From positions 88,324,537 through 88,388,536 of the forward strand of contig OZ024936.1 of NCBI GenBank assembly GCA_964017235.1: a DNA stretch of 64,000 nt, given 5' to 3'. The first letter of the stretch is position 1. Each line of letters starts with the position of its first letter. The position numbers and the translations under genes are program-made. Positions 44,999-55,729 of this stretch are shown here, piece after piece. This DNA comes from Sabellastarte sp. h YS-2021 (Eukaryota; Annelida; Polychaeta; Sabellida; Sabellidae). The notes under the pieces are model-generated. The model was given only the letters and a program-made list of their open reading frames with translations, made no database searches and had not been told where the DNA came from.

Positions 44999-45195
44999 GC
45001 TTACCATGTGGGACTGATTGCTGTTCTCAGATGGCCGCAGGCCCGGCCAACGTCTAAGAAAAAGTAGGACAAGATTTTGTAGAGTACCATGAGAAGGCAA
45101 CCTGAGGCTACAGCCAACTACAAATGTCTATTTTTCTTAGACGTTGGCCGGGCCTGCGGCCATCCGAGAACAGCAATCAGTCCCACATGGTAAGC
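44999..45195. repeat. Near-perfect 65-bp inverted repeat with a 67-bp loop
   Basis: Arm 1 at 44999-45063 (GCTTACCATGTGGGACTGAT...) and arm 2 at 45131-45195 are reverse complements with one clear mismatch (CTCAGA against TCCGAG). GC-rich compared with its surroundings. A long hairpin RNA could form if transcribed. Confidence 0.9.
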
Positions 45196-46027
45196 TTGTA
45201 GCTTATAAAAGCTACATTTATGTAATCAGATGTAGCAGAACCTCTTGTTTTCCAACATTTTGTTTGCTATGTATACCATTTTATGATCTCTCGCTTTTCC
45301 TAGATGTTGCTTTTCTATGCACTATAAAAAAGACAAACACAAATGGGCCTGTCAGTTCATGAGACGTAAGTTTCAAATATGTGCTTCATGAGGTAAATAT
45401 AACGAACAACATATTGGAAAAAAAGCATCATCCATAAATGTCAGTATTCAGGTACCAATTTAACAGTGAATTTTTATTGTTTTATACTAATTGTAATTTT
45501 TAGCAAACACTCAAAAATGCTTGTATGTTTAAATTGTTAGAATTTGTGTCAACCCTTCAGTTTACGAAAGGACTTGTTTATATTTAAGCCACTGTTCAGC
45601 AGGCAGGTGTCCTTTCAGTCTCTTATCACTTGTCTTTGTTTGAGCCAGGTCTTCTGTCTCATGATAGTTCTATGTAAATAAACTACAACTTAGGTATCAT
45701 TCAGAAGTGAAGACAGAAAATGTGCCCCAGCAGACAAAATTCGCCTCTGGGGCTATCTATTTTAAAAGTAAGCAACAATGTTCACTAAAATACAGTAACA
45801 CACGCAATAAATGGCTTGTTTATGGTTAGAGAAACGACAGTTATTTTTAAAGTGTATCGGATAATATTAATATAAATTAGTGTGGCATGTCCTCACTTGG
45901 ACAATTTTACTGTGGCAAATTTTACAGTTGTTATTCTGTGAGACACATACACTAACTTTAATCGCAGTCTGCAAGTAAGGTTTCAGTATAATTTTTATTG
46001 TGAATAAAAGCGGAGTATTAACCAAGA

Positions 46028-46070
46028 ATGAGCAAGTCCATTCCAAGAGCCACAAAGAAAGGCCTTGTGG
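46028..46070 (+). CDS. PhyH family gene, proposed first coding exon
   Basis: ATG at 46028 opens MSKSIPRATKKGLV and leaves one base, G, before a consensus donor GTAAGC at 46071. That phase is exactly what the next exon needs (AA then TAC), giving GLVEYQYSDKF. No other short ATG exon with a matching phase and a good donor stood out in the non-repetitive sequence between 43000 and 52000. The assignment rests on phase, donor and position. A 3.6-kb Helitron-like element begins 124 bp downstream in intron 1. Confidence 0.6.
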
Positions 46071-46611
46071 GTAAGCATCATGTTTACTATATATATATAT
46101 ATACTGCTTCTTGACATAATTTGGCAATCTCCATCAGTTGGCACAGGTAGGAATAAACAATAAATGCCCACTCTAACCAACTCATGATTAATTAAGCGTC
46201 CCGCAAGGGACGCTTGTTTGTGTATGGGAGAGCTTCAGGCTCCGCCGGCTCCGGCGGCTCCGCCGGCTCCACCGGCTCTGCCGGCTCCGCATTTTGTTTT
46301 CCTTATAACTCTGTAACCGTTAGGCAGATTCTTTTCAAATTTGGCAGGTTTAGGCAGTAGCCTTGGGGAATTTTTTTGAATATGCTGCAGTGACATTTCA
46401 ACCAATCAGAGAGGTCACATGACCAAAAATGTCTTTTTTCGATGGGGAAGCTTGTCCGGATGATAACTTGAAAGGAATTTCATCAATTCACCTGAAACTT
46501 GGCAAATACATTCATTCTATTAAAATCTGGAAATCATTAGATTTTGGCATTGATTGGTCAAGAAATGGCCGAGTAATTAATGATTAATTAATCATTACGA
46601 ATTTTCCAAAT

Positions 46612-47931
46612 AAGGAAAACACAAAAATGCTTATATCTCGAAAACCGTGCTAGATAGAGCGATTTCGACGAAATTTTTGACCCACAGGGTACGGCTGCGG
46701 AGTAGTTTTCCCAATTTTCAAAAAATTTTTGTCTCGTCCAAAATGGCGGCCATTTTGAATTTTCGCAAAAATTGCAAAACACAAAAATGCTTATATCTCA
46801 AAAACCGTGCTAGATAGAGCAATTTCGACAAAATTTTTGACCCACAGGGTATCTCTGCGGAGTACTTTTCCCAATTTTCAAAAAATTTTTGTCTCGCCAA
46901 AAATGGCGGCCATTTTGAATTTTCGAAATTTTCGTAAAAATTGCAAAACACAAAAATGCTTATATCTCGAAAACCGTGCTAGATAGAGCGATTTCGACGA
47001 AATTTTTGACCCACAGGGTATCTCTGCGGAGTAGTTTTCCCAATTTTCAAAAAAATTTTATCTCGTCCAAAATGGCGGCCATTTTGAATTTTCGAAATTT
47101 TCGTAAAAATTGCAAAACACAAAAATGCTTATATCTCGAAAACCGTGCTAGATAGAGCGATTTCAACGAAATTTTTGACCCGCAGGGTATCTCTGTGGAG
47201 TAGTTTTCCCAATTTTCAAAAAATTTTTGTCTCGTCCAAAATGGCGGCCATTTTGAATTTTCGAAATTTTCGCAAAAATTGCAAAACACAAAAATGCTTA
47301 TATCTCAAAAACCGTGCTAGATAGAGCGATTTCGACAAAATTTTTGACCCACAGGGTATCTCTGTGGAATACTTTTCCCAATTTTCAAAAAATTTTTGTC
47401 TCGCCAAAAATGGCGGCCATTTTGAATTTTCGAAATTTTCGTAAAAATTGCAAAACACAAAAATGCTTATATCTCGAAAACCGTGCTAGAGCGATTTCGG
47501 CGAAATTTTTGACCCACAGGGTATCTCTGCAGAGTAGTTATCCCAATTTTGAAAAAATTTTTGTCTCGCCAAAAATGGCGGCCATTTTGAATTTTCGAAT
47601 TTTTCGCAAAAATTGCAAAACATAAAAATGCTTATATCTCGAAAACCCTGCAAGATAGAGCGATTTCGACGAAATTTTTGATCCACAGGGTATATCTGCA
47701 GAGTAGCCATGCCAATTTTCAAACAAAAAATTTCTCGCAAAAAATGGCGGCCATTTTGAATTTTCGAATTTTTCGCAAAATTGCAAAACACAAAAATGCT
47801 TATATCCTGAAAACCGTGCTAGATAGAGTGATTTCGACGAAATTTTTGACCCACAGGGTATCTCTGCAGAGTAGCCATGCCAATTTTCAAAAAAATTTTA
47901 TCTTGCCAAAAATGGCGGCCATTTTACTCAC
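46612..47931. repeat. ~169-bp tandem array (ATGGCGGCCAT family), eight copies
   Basis: TTATAT(C) starts at 46631, 46791, 46960, 47129, 47298, 47467, 47632 and 47800 (spacings 160-169). Each unit has CTCGAAAACCGTGCTAGATA, GACCCACAGGGTATCTCTG and AAAATGGCGGCCATTTTGAA. The last unit is interrupted after GGCGGCCATTTT by the 133-bp satellite. Confidence 0.96.
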
Positions 47932-49228
47932 CTACTCAAAATGAGTAAATGCGAATTATCTCTTAAAAGTATTGCAGATAGCCAATTTTTCTCAAATAAC
48001 TCATTCACCTACTTTTGGAAGAGCTTTCACATGGTGAAGTTTCAGACCCATAGCTAATTACTCACCTACTCAAAATGAGTAAATGCGAATTATCTCTAAA
48101 AGTATTGCAGATAGCCAATTTTTCTCAAATAACTCATTCACCTACTTTTGGGAGAGCTTTCACATGGTGAAGTTTCAGACCCATAGCTAATTATTTACCT
48201 ACTCAAAATGAGTAAATGCTAATTATCTGTAAAAGTATTGCGGATACCCAATTTTTATCAAATAACTCATTCATCTACTTGTGGGAGAGCTTTCACATGG
48301 TGAAGTTTCAGACCCATAGCTAATTACTCACCTACTCAAAATGAGTAAATGCGAATTATCTCTAAAAGTATTGCAGATAGCCAATTTTTCTCAAATAAAT
48401 CATTCACCTACTTTTGGGAGAGCTTTCACTTGGTGAAGTTTCAGACCCATAGCTAATTACTCACCTACTCAAAATGAGTAAATGCGAATTATCTCTAAAA
48501 GTATTGCAGCTAGCCAATTTTTCTCAAATAACTCATTCACCTACTTTTGGGAGAGCTTTCACTTGGTGAAGTTTCAGACGCATAGCTAATTACTCACCTA
48601 CTCAAAATGAGTAAATGCGAATTATCTCTAAAAGTATTGCAGATAGCCAATTTTTGTCAAATTAATCATTGGCCTACTTTTGGGAGAGCTTTCACTCTGT
48701 GAAGTTTCAGACCCATAGCTAATTACTCACCTACTCAAAATGAGTAAATGCGAATTATCTCTAAAAGTATTGCAGATAGCCAATTTTTCTCAAATAACTC
48801 ATTCACCTACTTTTGGGAGAGCTTTCACTTGGTGAAGTTTCAGACCCATAGCTAATTATTCACCTACTCAAAATGAGTAAATGTGAATTATCTCTAAAAG
48901 TATTGCAGATAGCCAATTTTTCTCAAATAACTCATTCACCTACTTTTGGGAGAGCTTTCACTCTGTGAAGTTTCAGACCCATAGCTATTTATTCACCTAC
49001 TCAAAATGAGTAAGTGCTAATTATCTGTAAAAGTATTGCGGATACCCAATTTTTATCAAATACTCATTCATCTACTTGTGGGAGAGCTTTCACATGGTGA
49101 AGTTTCAGACCCATAGCTAATTACTCACCTACTCAAAATGAGTAAATGCGAATTATCTCTAAAAGTATTGCAGATAGCCAATTTTTCTCAAATAACTCAT
49201 TCACCTACTTTTGGGAGAGCTTTCACAC
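47932..49228. repeat. 133-bp satellite array, third locus, about ten copies
   Basis: Same unit as at 1-2640. The array ends with the same truncated unit (AGCTTTCACACACGAAAATG) as the first array, showing that the two host elements share a common parent. Confidence 0.95.
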
Positions 49229-49795
49229 ACGAAAATGAAAAATTGTGAATATCTCGGAAAAGCTATTTCTTCTGCTTTAATGCTCGGCGCTGAACTTTGA
49301 ACATTTGACATTTCTGGCCGAGTCGGCGGGAGATACACACCGCGGCAGTGTTCTTGACAAAAATTTTTGTCTCCCCAAAAATGGTGGCCATTTTGAATTT
49401 TCAAAGTTTTTGCAAAACACAAAAATGCTTATATCTCGAAAACCGTGCTATATGGAGCGAACTCAACAAAATTTTGGACCTGCTGGGTATCTCTGCAGAG
49501 TAGCCATGCCAATTTTCAAAATATTTTTGTCTTGCCAAATATAGCGGACATTTTTAATTTTTTTATTTTTTGCAAAACACAAAAATGCTTATATCTTGAA
49601 AACCGTGCTAGATAGAGCAGACTGCGCTGACTTTGGTTGCCACAACAGTATAAGGCTAGAAACGAAGCATTTTCTTAATACTTTAGCACTCACCTTTATA
49701 GCCTTTTCGGGACGCTTTGTTTTTGCTATGCAAAAACATTATCTTTTTTTTTGCGAGCGATCCTCTAGTTAATGTAGAGCTTGAAAAGCATTTTT

Positions 49796-50452
49796 AGGCG
49801 GGTTGCGTGTAACCAAACTGCCTATTAGATTGATGTGTCCGACATTCGTCTGTCCGTCCACATTTTCATTTCTGGACTCTAACTCAAAAATGCTTTGTCC
49901 AATCGAATTCAAACTTGACAGGGACATAGATCACCATCACAGCTAGGTTCCTGTCGAAATTGGTGTAATTCCATCCATTCGTCTGTCAAAATTTCTGTTT
50001 CTGGACTCTAACTCGAAAACAGTTTGTCCAATCGAATTCAAACTTGACAGGGAGATAGATCACCATCATAGCTAGGTTCCTTTTGAAATTGGTGTAATTC
50101 GGTCTGTTCGTCTGTTTTTGTCCATTTGTCTGTCCGTCAACATTTCTGTTTCTTTACTCTAACTCGAAAACGCTTTGTCCAATTGATTTCAAACTTGACA
50201 GGGAGATACATCACCATCATGGCTAAGTTGCTTTCGAAATTGGTGTAATTCCGTCCTTTCGTTTGTCTGTTTATAGCATAGATACAATTATGTAACCCAG
50301 ATTACAAGTTTTACATTTCTTAGCACGTCTAAGACATTCACCTTAACTGGGTGACCTAATATTTCTTTCCTTGATCTAAATGTAATTACAGCAGTCGCGA
50401 ACCTTATTGCTGCCTGCACAACCCGCCTTTTGGGGCATCTTTGACCCTCTTG
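49796..50452. mobile_element. Probable satellite-bearing element with GGCGGGTTG / CAACCCGCC ends
   Basis: AGGCGGGTTG at 49796, adjacent to a hairpin (GGTTGCGTGTAACC), and CAACCCGCCT at 50419-50428. The interior has three ~130-150-bp units at 49857-50270 with TCTAACTCGAAAAC.(G/C)TTTGTCC and TTCAAACTTGACAGGGA. The 3' terminus is not resolved. Confidence 0.5.
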
Positions 50453-50574
50453 TTTTTGTAACAGTGTGTCTGAGTGGCTAGAGTTTGAATATATTGTTTA
50501 GTATTTTGCTAATTTGAAATATGTGCCAAATTACTCTTCCAAACAATGAGTAAGCACTTGTTATTTTCTAGAAA

Positions 50575-50860
50575 TCCCTCCTGGTTCTAATATATCTACA
50601 CTGGTTGCCTGTTGAACACACTACAAATTCAAAAACCTGACTCTGGCGTACACTGGTTTTCCAAAGAGTTTCAGCTCGTATTTACTCATGCATTGTACAA
50701 ATACAACACCAGATGCAGCAAACCTAAGAGGATGTATCAATGTTCCGCAGTTTACGTCTCCAGTGCACAAATCAAAAAGAGCATTCAGAGAGCGCAGACC
50801 TCCGCCAAGGCAGCTCAGTCCCCCAATGCTGTGTCTACTCCATAAAATAATTCCTAGGCA
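50575..50860 (+). mobile_element. Decayed LINE reverse-transcriptase C-terminal region
   Basis: In different frames, the + strand gives LHWLPVEHTTNSK and then INVPQFTSPVHKSKRAFRE, with frame breaks. LHWLPV...(I/Y)(K)FK is the well-known block of LINE reverse transcriptases; the following V....K...RAF is their C-terminal block. The expected WN.LP is missing. Confidence 0.55.
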
Positions 50861-50869
50861 TTGAAAACC

Positions 50870-51475
50870 TACCGTTAGCATTGATATTGTATTTTTTATG
50901 CTTTGTTCCTTGTCCCATTTCAGACATTTAATAAAAATTTCATCCAAATCCATCCATAACTTTTTGAGTTATCTTCCTTAAAAAAAATACCTAGATCCAG
51001 AAGATCTAGACAATGATCCAGATCACACCCAAAATCTAATCACTTCTTCCTTGTCCCATTTTGGACATGTCCTGAAAATTTCATCGGAATCCATCTATAA
51101 TTTTTCAAATAATCTTCCCTTAAAGAATTCAGGGATCCAGAAGATCCAGACGGTGATCTGGATCACTCCCAAAATCTAATCACTTCTTCCTTTACCAATT
51201 TCTCACATATCCTGAAAATTTCATCAAAATCCCTGCATAAGTTTTTGAGCTTTCTTTCTTTAAAAATTAAATTTCATGGATCCAGAAGATCCAGACAGTG
51301 ATCTGAATCACTCCCAAAATCTAATCACTTCTTCCTTTTACCATTTCGGACATATCCTGAAAATTTTATCAATGTCTGTCCATAAGTTTTTGAATTATCT
51401 TGTTCACAAACAAACAGAAGCACAGACAAACCCAGGCGAAAACATAACCTCCTTGGCGGAGGTAAAAAACACTTT
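50870..51475 (+). repeat. ATAACCTCCTTGGCGGAGG-type repeat with ~125-bp tandem units
   Basis: GGATCCAGAAGATCCAGAC, CCCAAAATCTAATCACTTCT, TCCTGAAAATTTCATCAAAA and CATAAGTTTTTGAGTT recur four times. The array ends CAAACAAACAGAAGCACAGA...AAAACATAACCTCCTTGGCG GAGG. Probably the repeated 3' UTR of the LINE remnant just upstream; scattered fragments lie at 17420, 28555 and 33370. Confidence 0.65.
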
Positions 51476-51779
51476 AACCACAGTTTTGTGCATGGTGCTC
51501 CAACTTTTTGGAATGTGCTCTTTGATGATATTGTTTGATGATAGTTTCTCTGTCATCTTTCAGGTGACAATTGATGTCATACCTCTTTAGTAAAGCTTAC
51601 CTTCCATCAGCCTTCCATCTCTTGGGCATCTCTAGTGTTGGCCTGCTATGTCCCTGGACTCTGATTTTGTTTTTTCTCCCTTTGTGGCTCTGCCACCTTA
51701 GAGTCTACCACATATAAAAGTACTCATTCTGTTATATTTTTATAAGATAAAACAAGGCCAAAAGGGGTTTCGGTCTACT

Positions 51780-51905
51780 AGCGCGAGCCACAAAGCCATC
51801 AGAGACACGAGTAGTGCACCAAAACCGTCACCCATCCCAGTACTAACGTAGCCCATTGCCACATAACTTCAGAGAACAGATATTTGTCCGCTGCACCATG
51901 ATTCA
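51780..51905 (-). mobile_element. 5S-rRNA-like SINE sequence
   Basis: Read on the minus strand: TCTGTTCTCTGAAGTTATGT, then GGGCTACGTTAGTACTGGGA and TGGGTGACGG. This follows the order and spacing of the 5S rRNA promoter region (box A TCTCGGAAGTTAAGC; box C GTTAGTACTTGGATGGGTGACC). The terminal stem is not preserved and the 3' part (TTTTGGTGCACTACTCGTG) is not 5S, so it is a 5S-headed SINE or pseudogene, not a functional rRNA. The element may extend to about 52020. Confidence 0.55.
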
Positions 51906-52038
51906 TGAAAGTCCGGAGACATAAAAAAGTGATCTGTAGAAGCCCGAGCCTCGTTAGAGCTCGTGCTTGAAAATTGATAACATTGGTGATCAGAAATAAT
52001 AAGTTCTCAAACAATAGCCACACATTTTTCTCTTTCAG

Positions 52039-52117
52039 AATACCAGTACAGTGACAAGTTCAAGGTCACTGATGAAGTGAAGGAAGTCTTCAAACAAGAT
52101 GGAGCTTTTATGGTCAG
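52039..52117 (+). CDS. PhyH exon 2: N-terminal helix region
   Basis: A 79-bp exon after TTTCTCTTTCAG, with donor GTAAAG. It reads EYQYSDKFKVTDEVKEVF then KQDGAFMVR. The pattern F..DG...(V/I)R is the usual start of the PhyH fold. Phase 1 in, phase 2 out. A 5S-like SINE-type sequence lies just upstream and a tRNA-derived SINE 65 bp downstream. Confidence 0.88.
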
Positions 52118-52182
52118 GTAAAGACATTATGTGAAATTTGTCCATGAAATTTGTCCATGAAGAAACCAACTTCTATTTCAGT

Positions 52183-52422
52183 GACAAGGCGCTCAGTGGT
52201 GTAGCAGTTAGAGTGCTTGCCTTCAACTTCTGAGGACGCTGGTTCAAACCTCAGCCTGTGGACTTTATATTGCAAAATTGGTAGTTACTTGCTGATGCCC
52301 AATGATGGTTTACAGTGCAGAATCTTGACCAACTAGTATTCACTGGTTCCTCCACCTGAAAACTACCCATTGCAATATGACCCTGGCTGTTGAACGCAAC
52401 GTAAAACATAATTTAATCTAAA
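52183..52422 (+). mobile_element. tRNA-derived SINE with target duplication
   Basis: Box A TGGTGTAGCAGTTAGAGTGC and box B GGTTCAAACCTC, then the TTACTTGCTGATGCCCAATG body and ACGCAACGTAAAACATAATT tail. TCTATTTCAGT flanks both sides (52172-52182 and 52423-52433). Confidence 0.82.
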
Positions 52423-52844
52423 TCTATTTCAGTAACTTGTTGGAATTTCTTTTTGCATCTGTAATTTGTCTGACTTTACATGAGGCCTCTGGTCTTCCCT
52501 TAAGTAAAATTGGTATAACGGGGACAAGCATCTTTGATCACCATGTTAACACTTGTGACCTTTGCGACTGAAAAGATAAATCATATGGCCAATAAATTTA
52601 CCTTACAGACTACATTATTGGAGCAATCCGGAAGCAAATTCGAAACAGTGGAACTGAGGAATTAATGAGACAATTTTATCACATTCAATCATTATTCATT
52701 ATTTTTCAGAACTATTTTTAATTCTAACCATGGATTTGTTCAATATTTGTACAACCTGTGAGATGGATGCAACCTCTCCCATATCTGGACAGGGTGTCTA
52801 TAAAAGTTTTAATAAAGGGAATTAAACCTACATAAAAATAATTG

Positions 52845-53060
52845 TGATAGTATTTCTATAGTGCTTAATCTCCATCTAAAGACAGACTCTAGGTGCACCA
52901 TACAGAAAAAGCAAAACTATAGTCATTAACCCAAGACATAGCAGAGGGTCAGCATTATGGAGAAATTAGGTTGGATATGCCTGAGCAAAGAGATCGGTTT
53001 TGAACTTCTTTCTGAATAAATGGAGAGAAGTGGCTGAACATACATCATCTTGCAATTGTC
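52845..53060 (-). mobile_element. LINE 3' tail, same family as 13680-14040
   Basis: The + strand text TAGTATTTCTATAGTGCTTAATCTCCATCT, AAGACAGACTCTAGG.GCACC and GAACATACATCATC matches 13695-13915 closely. The reverse-transcriptase C-terminal coding part is missing here. Confidence 0.62.
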
Positions 53061-53209
53061 TTAAATTATCAAGATAGAAAGTTGCTAAATGGGATAAGTA
53101 TCTGGATCTGGATCAACATCAAATCAAACAGTCAGAGACAATTATTTTTTGGTTCTAGACATACTACTCACCTGTCCAATTCAGACTTTGAATATTGATT
53201 TTCTTTTAG

Positions 53210-53288
53210 AAATCTCCTTTCTAAAGAAGAGATAGCACTTGTGCTTAAAGCACTGGAAGGAAATGAAGTTTTGGACAAAGCTTGGGAG
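53210..53288 (+). CDS. PhyH exon 3
   Basis: A 79-bp exon after ATTTTCTTTTAG, with donor GTGAGT. It reads NLLSKEEIALVLKALEGN then EVLDKAWE, continuing the R-N-L-(L/F)-S-x-E-E motif of the family. It ends on a codon boundary. Rich in Lys/Glu with a helical pattern and no catalytic residues. Confidence 0.88.
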
Positions 53289-54388
53289 GTGAGTAAAGTC
53301 GAATGTACAATCTGCATCGATACAATTACAACTGAATCCTGTTGAAGGTGAAAATGGAAGTTAAAGCAGATTTAGAATCATTGATTCCTCTGTAAAATGT
53401 AATGCTAAAATAATCATATTGACCACACAAATCACCTTAAATATGCATCTTGACATATATAATTTTGGTAACTGTCTCACAATTAGTTCACATATCAGGA
53501 ATATAAATTAGGTTAACCCAGATTTTCAAATAATCTGCATTTGCATAGTTGAGTGTGAACCATGTATATATTTCATTTCTTTTAAATACAAAATGAATAT
53601 GAGAAATCCTTTCAGAATAAAACACTTGTTCCTGGGAAATATTGTAATTTTCACAAAGAATGTTTGTGGCCATGAACAGTTGTCTGTAAAAACATTTGGC
53701 CTCATTTTAACAAAAAATTAGTTGCCATAGCCGATTATCAAAAATCACCAACTTGAAGATGTTCTAAACCTTAAAATATTGTAGGCAGCTTTATCAGATA
53801 TACACAAAGTGTATTTTTGTAGGACAACTTAACTGGTAGTAATTTTCGTTAGGTTTTGAAAAATATATCCTTCATTATTTCTGCTAGGTCTTCAAAATGC
53901 GAAAACAAATTATGGGAAGCCTTGGCCTGCTAGTCTTTGCTGATTGTTGAATTTGACCTTTGACCCGTGCTTCAAGGTCTAGTTTATCATTACATGAACA
54001 AGCCTTATAACTCCCTTATTATTTCTCCGAGTGTTTTGAAATGTGAAAACTTAGAAGTTTAGGAACTCATAGAATTCATCGAATTCTCAGTCAGATTTAA
54101 CTTTGAGCCCAAGAATTAGCCAAGAATTAGGCTTACTTGCTTTGAGAAATTCACTCAGTCACAGATCCAGACTCATTTTAAGACAAAAGTCATAAGTCTG
54201 GTGCAAGTGTTTTTTGTGAAACCAGCCCCAAGATTTAGTTCTAGCTGTAGCTGAATTCTATTGATGCCTTCAAATATTTTTCTTTTATATTTAAGTCACT
54301 AACTGGATCCACTTAAACCTAGATAAAATTTTTGCTCATCTGGTTGCTCACTTACACAGGGCCTGACTAAGTGCTGATATTATGCATC
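53289..54388. other. PhyH intron 3, partly decayed repeats
   Basis: Mostly unassigned AT-rich sequence. At 53880-54120 there is diverged satellite-like text (TATAACTCCCTTATTATTTC, TTTGACCTTTGACCCGTGCT TCAAGGTC) resembling the 147-bp unit. At 54120-54235 a decayed CTTA.AC/ GACAAAAG MITE-like stretch ends in TGTGAAACCAGCCCC. Confidence 0.45.
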
Positions 54389-54805
54389 AGTGATTGTATT
54401 CATGAAAGGTCTTAACCAAATCATGTGGGCCATGGTGGCAGAGTGATAACACTCTCGCCTCCCACCTCTGAGGCCTGGGTTCGGTCCCGGCACGCCTCAA
54501 GTGGGAAAGCTGGTGGTTGCTTTCCGTTGTTCGGCAGTTTACAGTAACCCTGATGAACTGTATGTACTAGTTTCCTCTGCCCTTTTAACTACCTATCGTG
54601 ATATGACCTGTACAGTGTTGAAGACGACGTAAAACTCCAAATAAATAAATTAACCAAATCATAGGCTTAAATCAATTATATTTGTATACAAAAGTTAAAC
54701 CTGACACCTAAAAGGTCTTATTCAAATCCCAGATCTGAGTTGGCTATATTTGTATACAAAGTTAACTCTAAGAATTGGCTAATAATTTTCCGCAAAAGGG
54801 CCCAG
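54389..54805. mobile_element. MITE (GTATTCATGAAAGGTCTTAACC) interrupted by a SINE
   Basis: TGTATTCATGAAAGGTCTTAA at the left and AATTTTCCGCAAAAGGGCCCA at the right, with GTATACAAAAGTTAA(A/C) repeats inside. Same family as 18139-18784 and 22062-22162. A SINE sits at 54425-54649. Confidence 0.6.
54425..54649 (+). mobile_element. tRNA-derived SINE (GGCAGAGTG family), copy 1
   Basis: Box A TGGCAGAGTGATAACACTCTC, box B GGGTTCGGTCCC, body GGAAAGCTGGTGGTTGC and TGATATGACCTGTACAGTG, tail CTCCAAATAAATAAA. A 13-bp target duplication TTAACCAAATCAT lies at 54412-54424 and 54650-54662. Confidence 0.9.
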
Positions 54806-55729
54806 TATTTTAATATTGATGGATAATGATTCTGAGCTTCAGTGTCAATGAGGGATGAAATGGTATATTCTGTATCACAGTATTGAGATTATTTTACTGA
54901 AATACTGAAATATATTGCATAATGACATCTCAATTGTCAGCCCATAAGATGAAGATGAAAGCTAAAAATTAAAGATTTTAAGTTGTAAGCTAAGGTTTTA
55001 TAGTTATTTTGATGTACATGGTTTAGTTTCAATAACTCCACTTCCTGTTACCAGGCCTATTTGATAGAGACTACACACACTTTAGTGCTTTTAATTACAA
55101 TCATGTTTTCGTTTGACTATTGTGTAAATCTGAATTTAAATGTGTTTTTGATAAATGTTATTCTACATGTGGCATAATGAGTGTGGATGAAAAATATAAT
55201 GACAGCGGATAAACACATGCATGCTATACCTATTAGAAGTAATATACAAGTTTATCAATAGTTTCAATAGTACGCGGCTTTCCCCCTCTACATTTATGTA
55301 CATAACAAAAATATAGTGAGCCAAAGGAAAATGTCACCAACAGTATAGTATGAGCATAAATAGAATGTTCATGAGAGTCACATAACACAGAAAGCCACTG
55401 TGGACATCAGTTTTAGCTTGGTCTTAGCTAAGTTACCCTGTGAGAAATCCATTGAAGCCCCAGACTTAGCTAAGACAAATGGTTCCAAAACATCTGGGCT
55501 AAGTCTAAGATCCTTTGTGAAACCTGCACCTGGAACACAACCTTTTAGGTAAATAGCAACAGTTTTGTATCAATAAGTGGCCCCAGTTTGACTGGATACT
55601 GATATGTCAATATATAACCAACCAATGCATATCTTTTAAATATACTGATACACTACCATCCAATTTTGTCTGATCATAGTGGTATTCTATGTAGAAGGAG
55701 GAGTAGCAGTATTTCTAGTGATTTTACAG
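54806..55729. other. PhyH intron 3, remaining part
   Basis: 54850-54930 is a decayed copy of the dispersed repeat at 12870/27900. 55415-55535 is a MITE fragment with TAGCTTGGTCTTAGCTAAG and AAGTCTAAGATCCTTTGTGAAACC. The remainder is unassigned. Confidence 0.45.

Larger units (their letters stand above)
46194..49768 (+). mobile_element. Helitron-like element B (AAGCGTCCC subfamily), complete, two satellite families
   Basis: It opens with AAGCGTCCCGCAAGGGACGC, a perfect hairpin, followed by a GC-rich (CCGGCTCCG)n-like stretch (46238-46290) and the CTTATAACTCTGTAACCGTT leader. It then carries a ~169-bp array (46612-47931) that switches abruptly to the 133-bp array (47932-49228). The tail is shared with 2641-3154 and ends GGGACGCTTTG, hairpin, CTCTAG at 49763-49768 followed by TT. 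3.6 kb, non-coding, in PhyH intron 1. Confidence 0.75.

Noticed and set aside
45144-45370. Alternative first exon for PhyH (ATGGGCCTGTCAGTTCATGAGAC then GTAAGT)
   Set aside because: It leaves two bases, which does not fit the phase required at 52039; the upstream frame is part of the 65-bp hairpin.
46588-47944. Overlapping open frames on both strands reading FENSKWPPFWTRQKFFENW-like repeats
   Set aside because: Translation of the ~169-bp repeat; frames break between units (160, 165, 168 and 169 bp) and no codon-level conservation is visible.
51780-51905. Functional 5S rRNA gene
   Set aside because: Only the internal promoter half resembles 5S; the 5'/3' terminal stem and the 3' third do not, and no T-run terminator follows.
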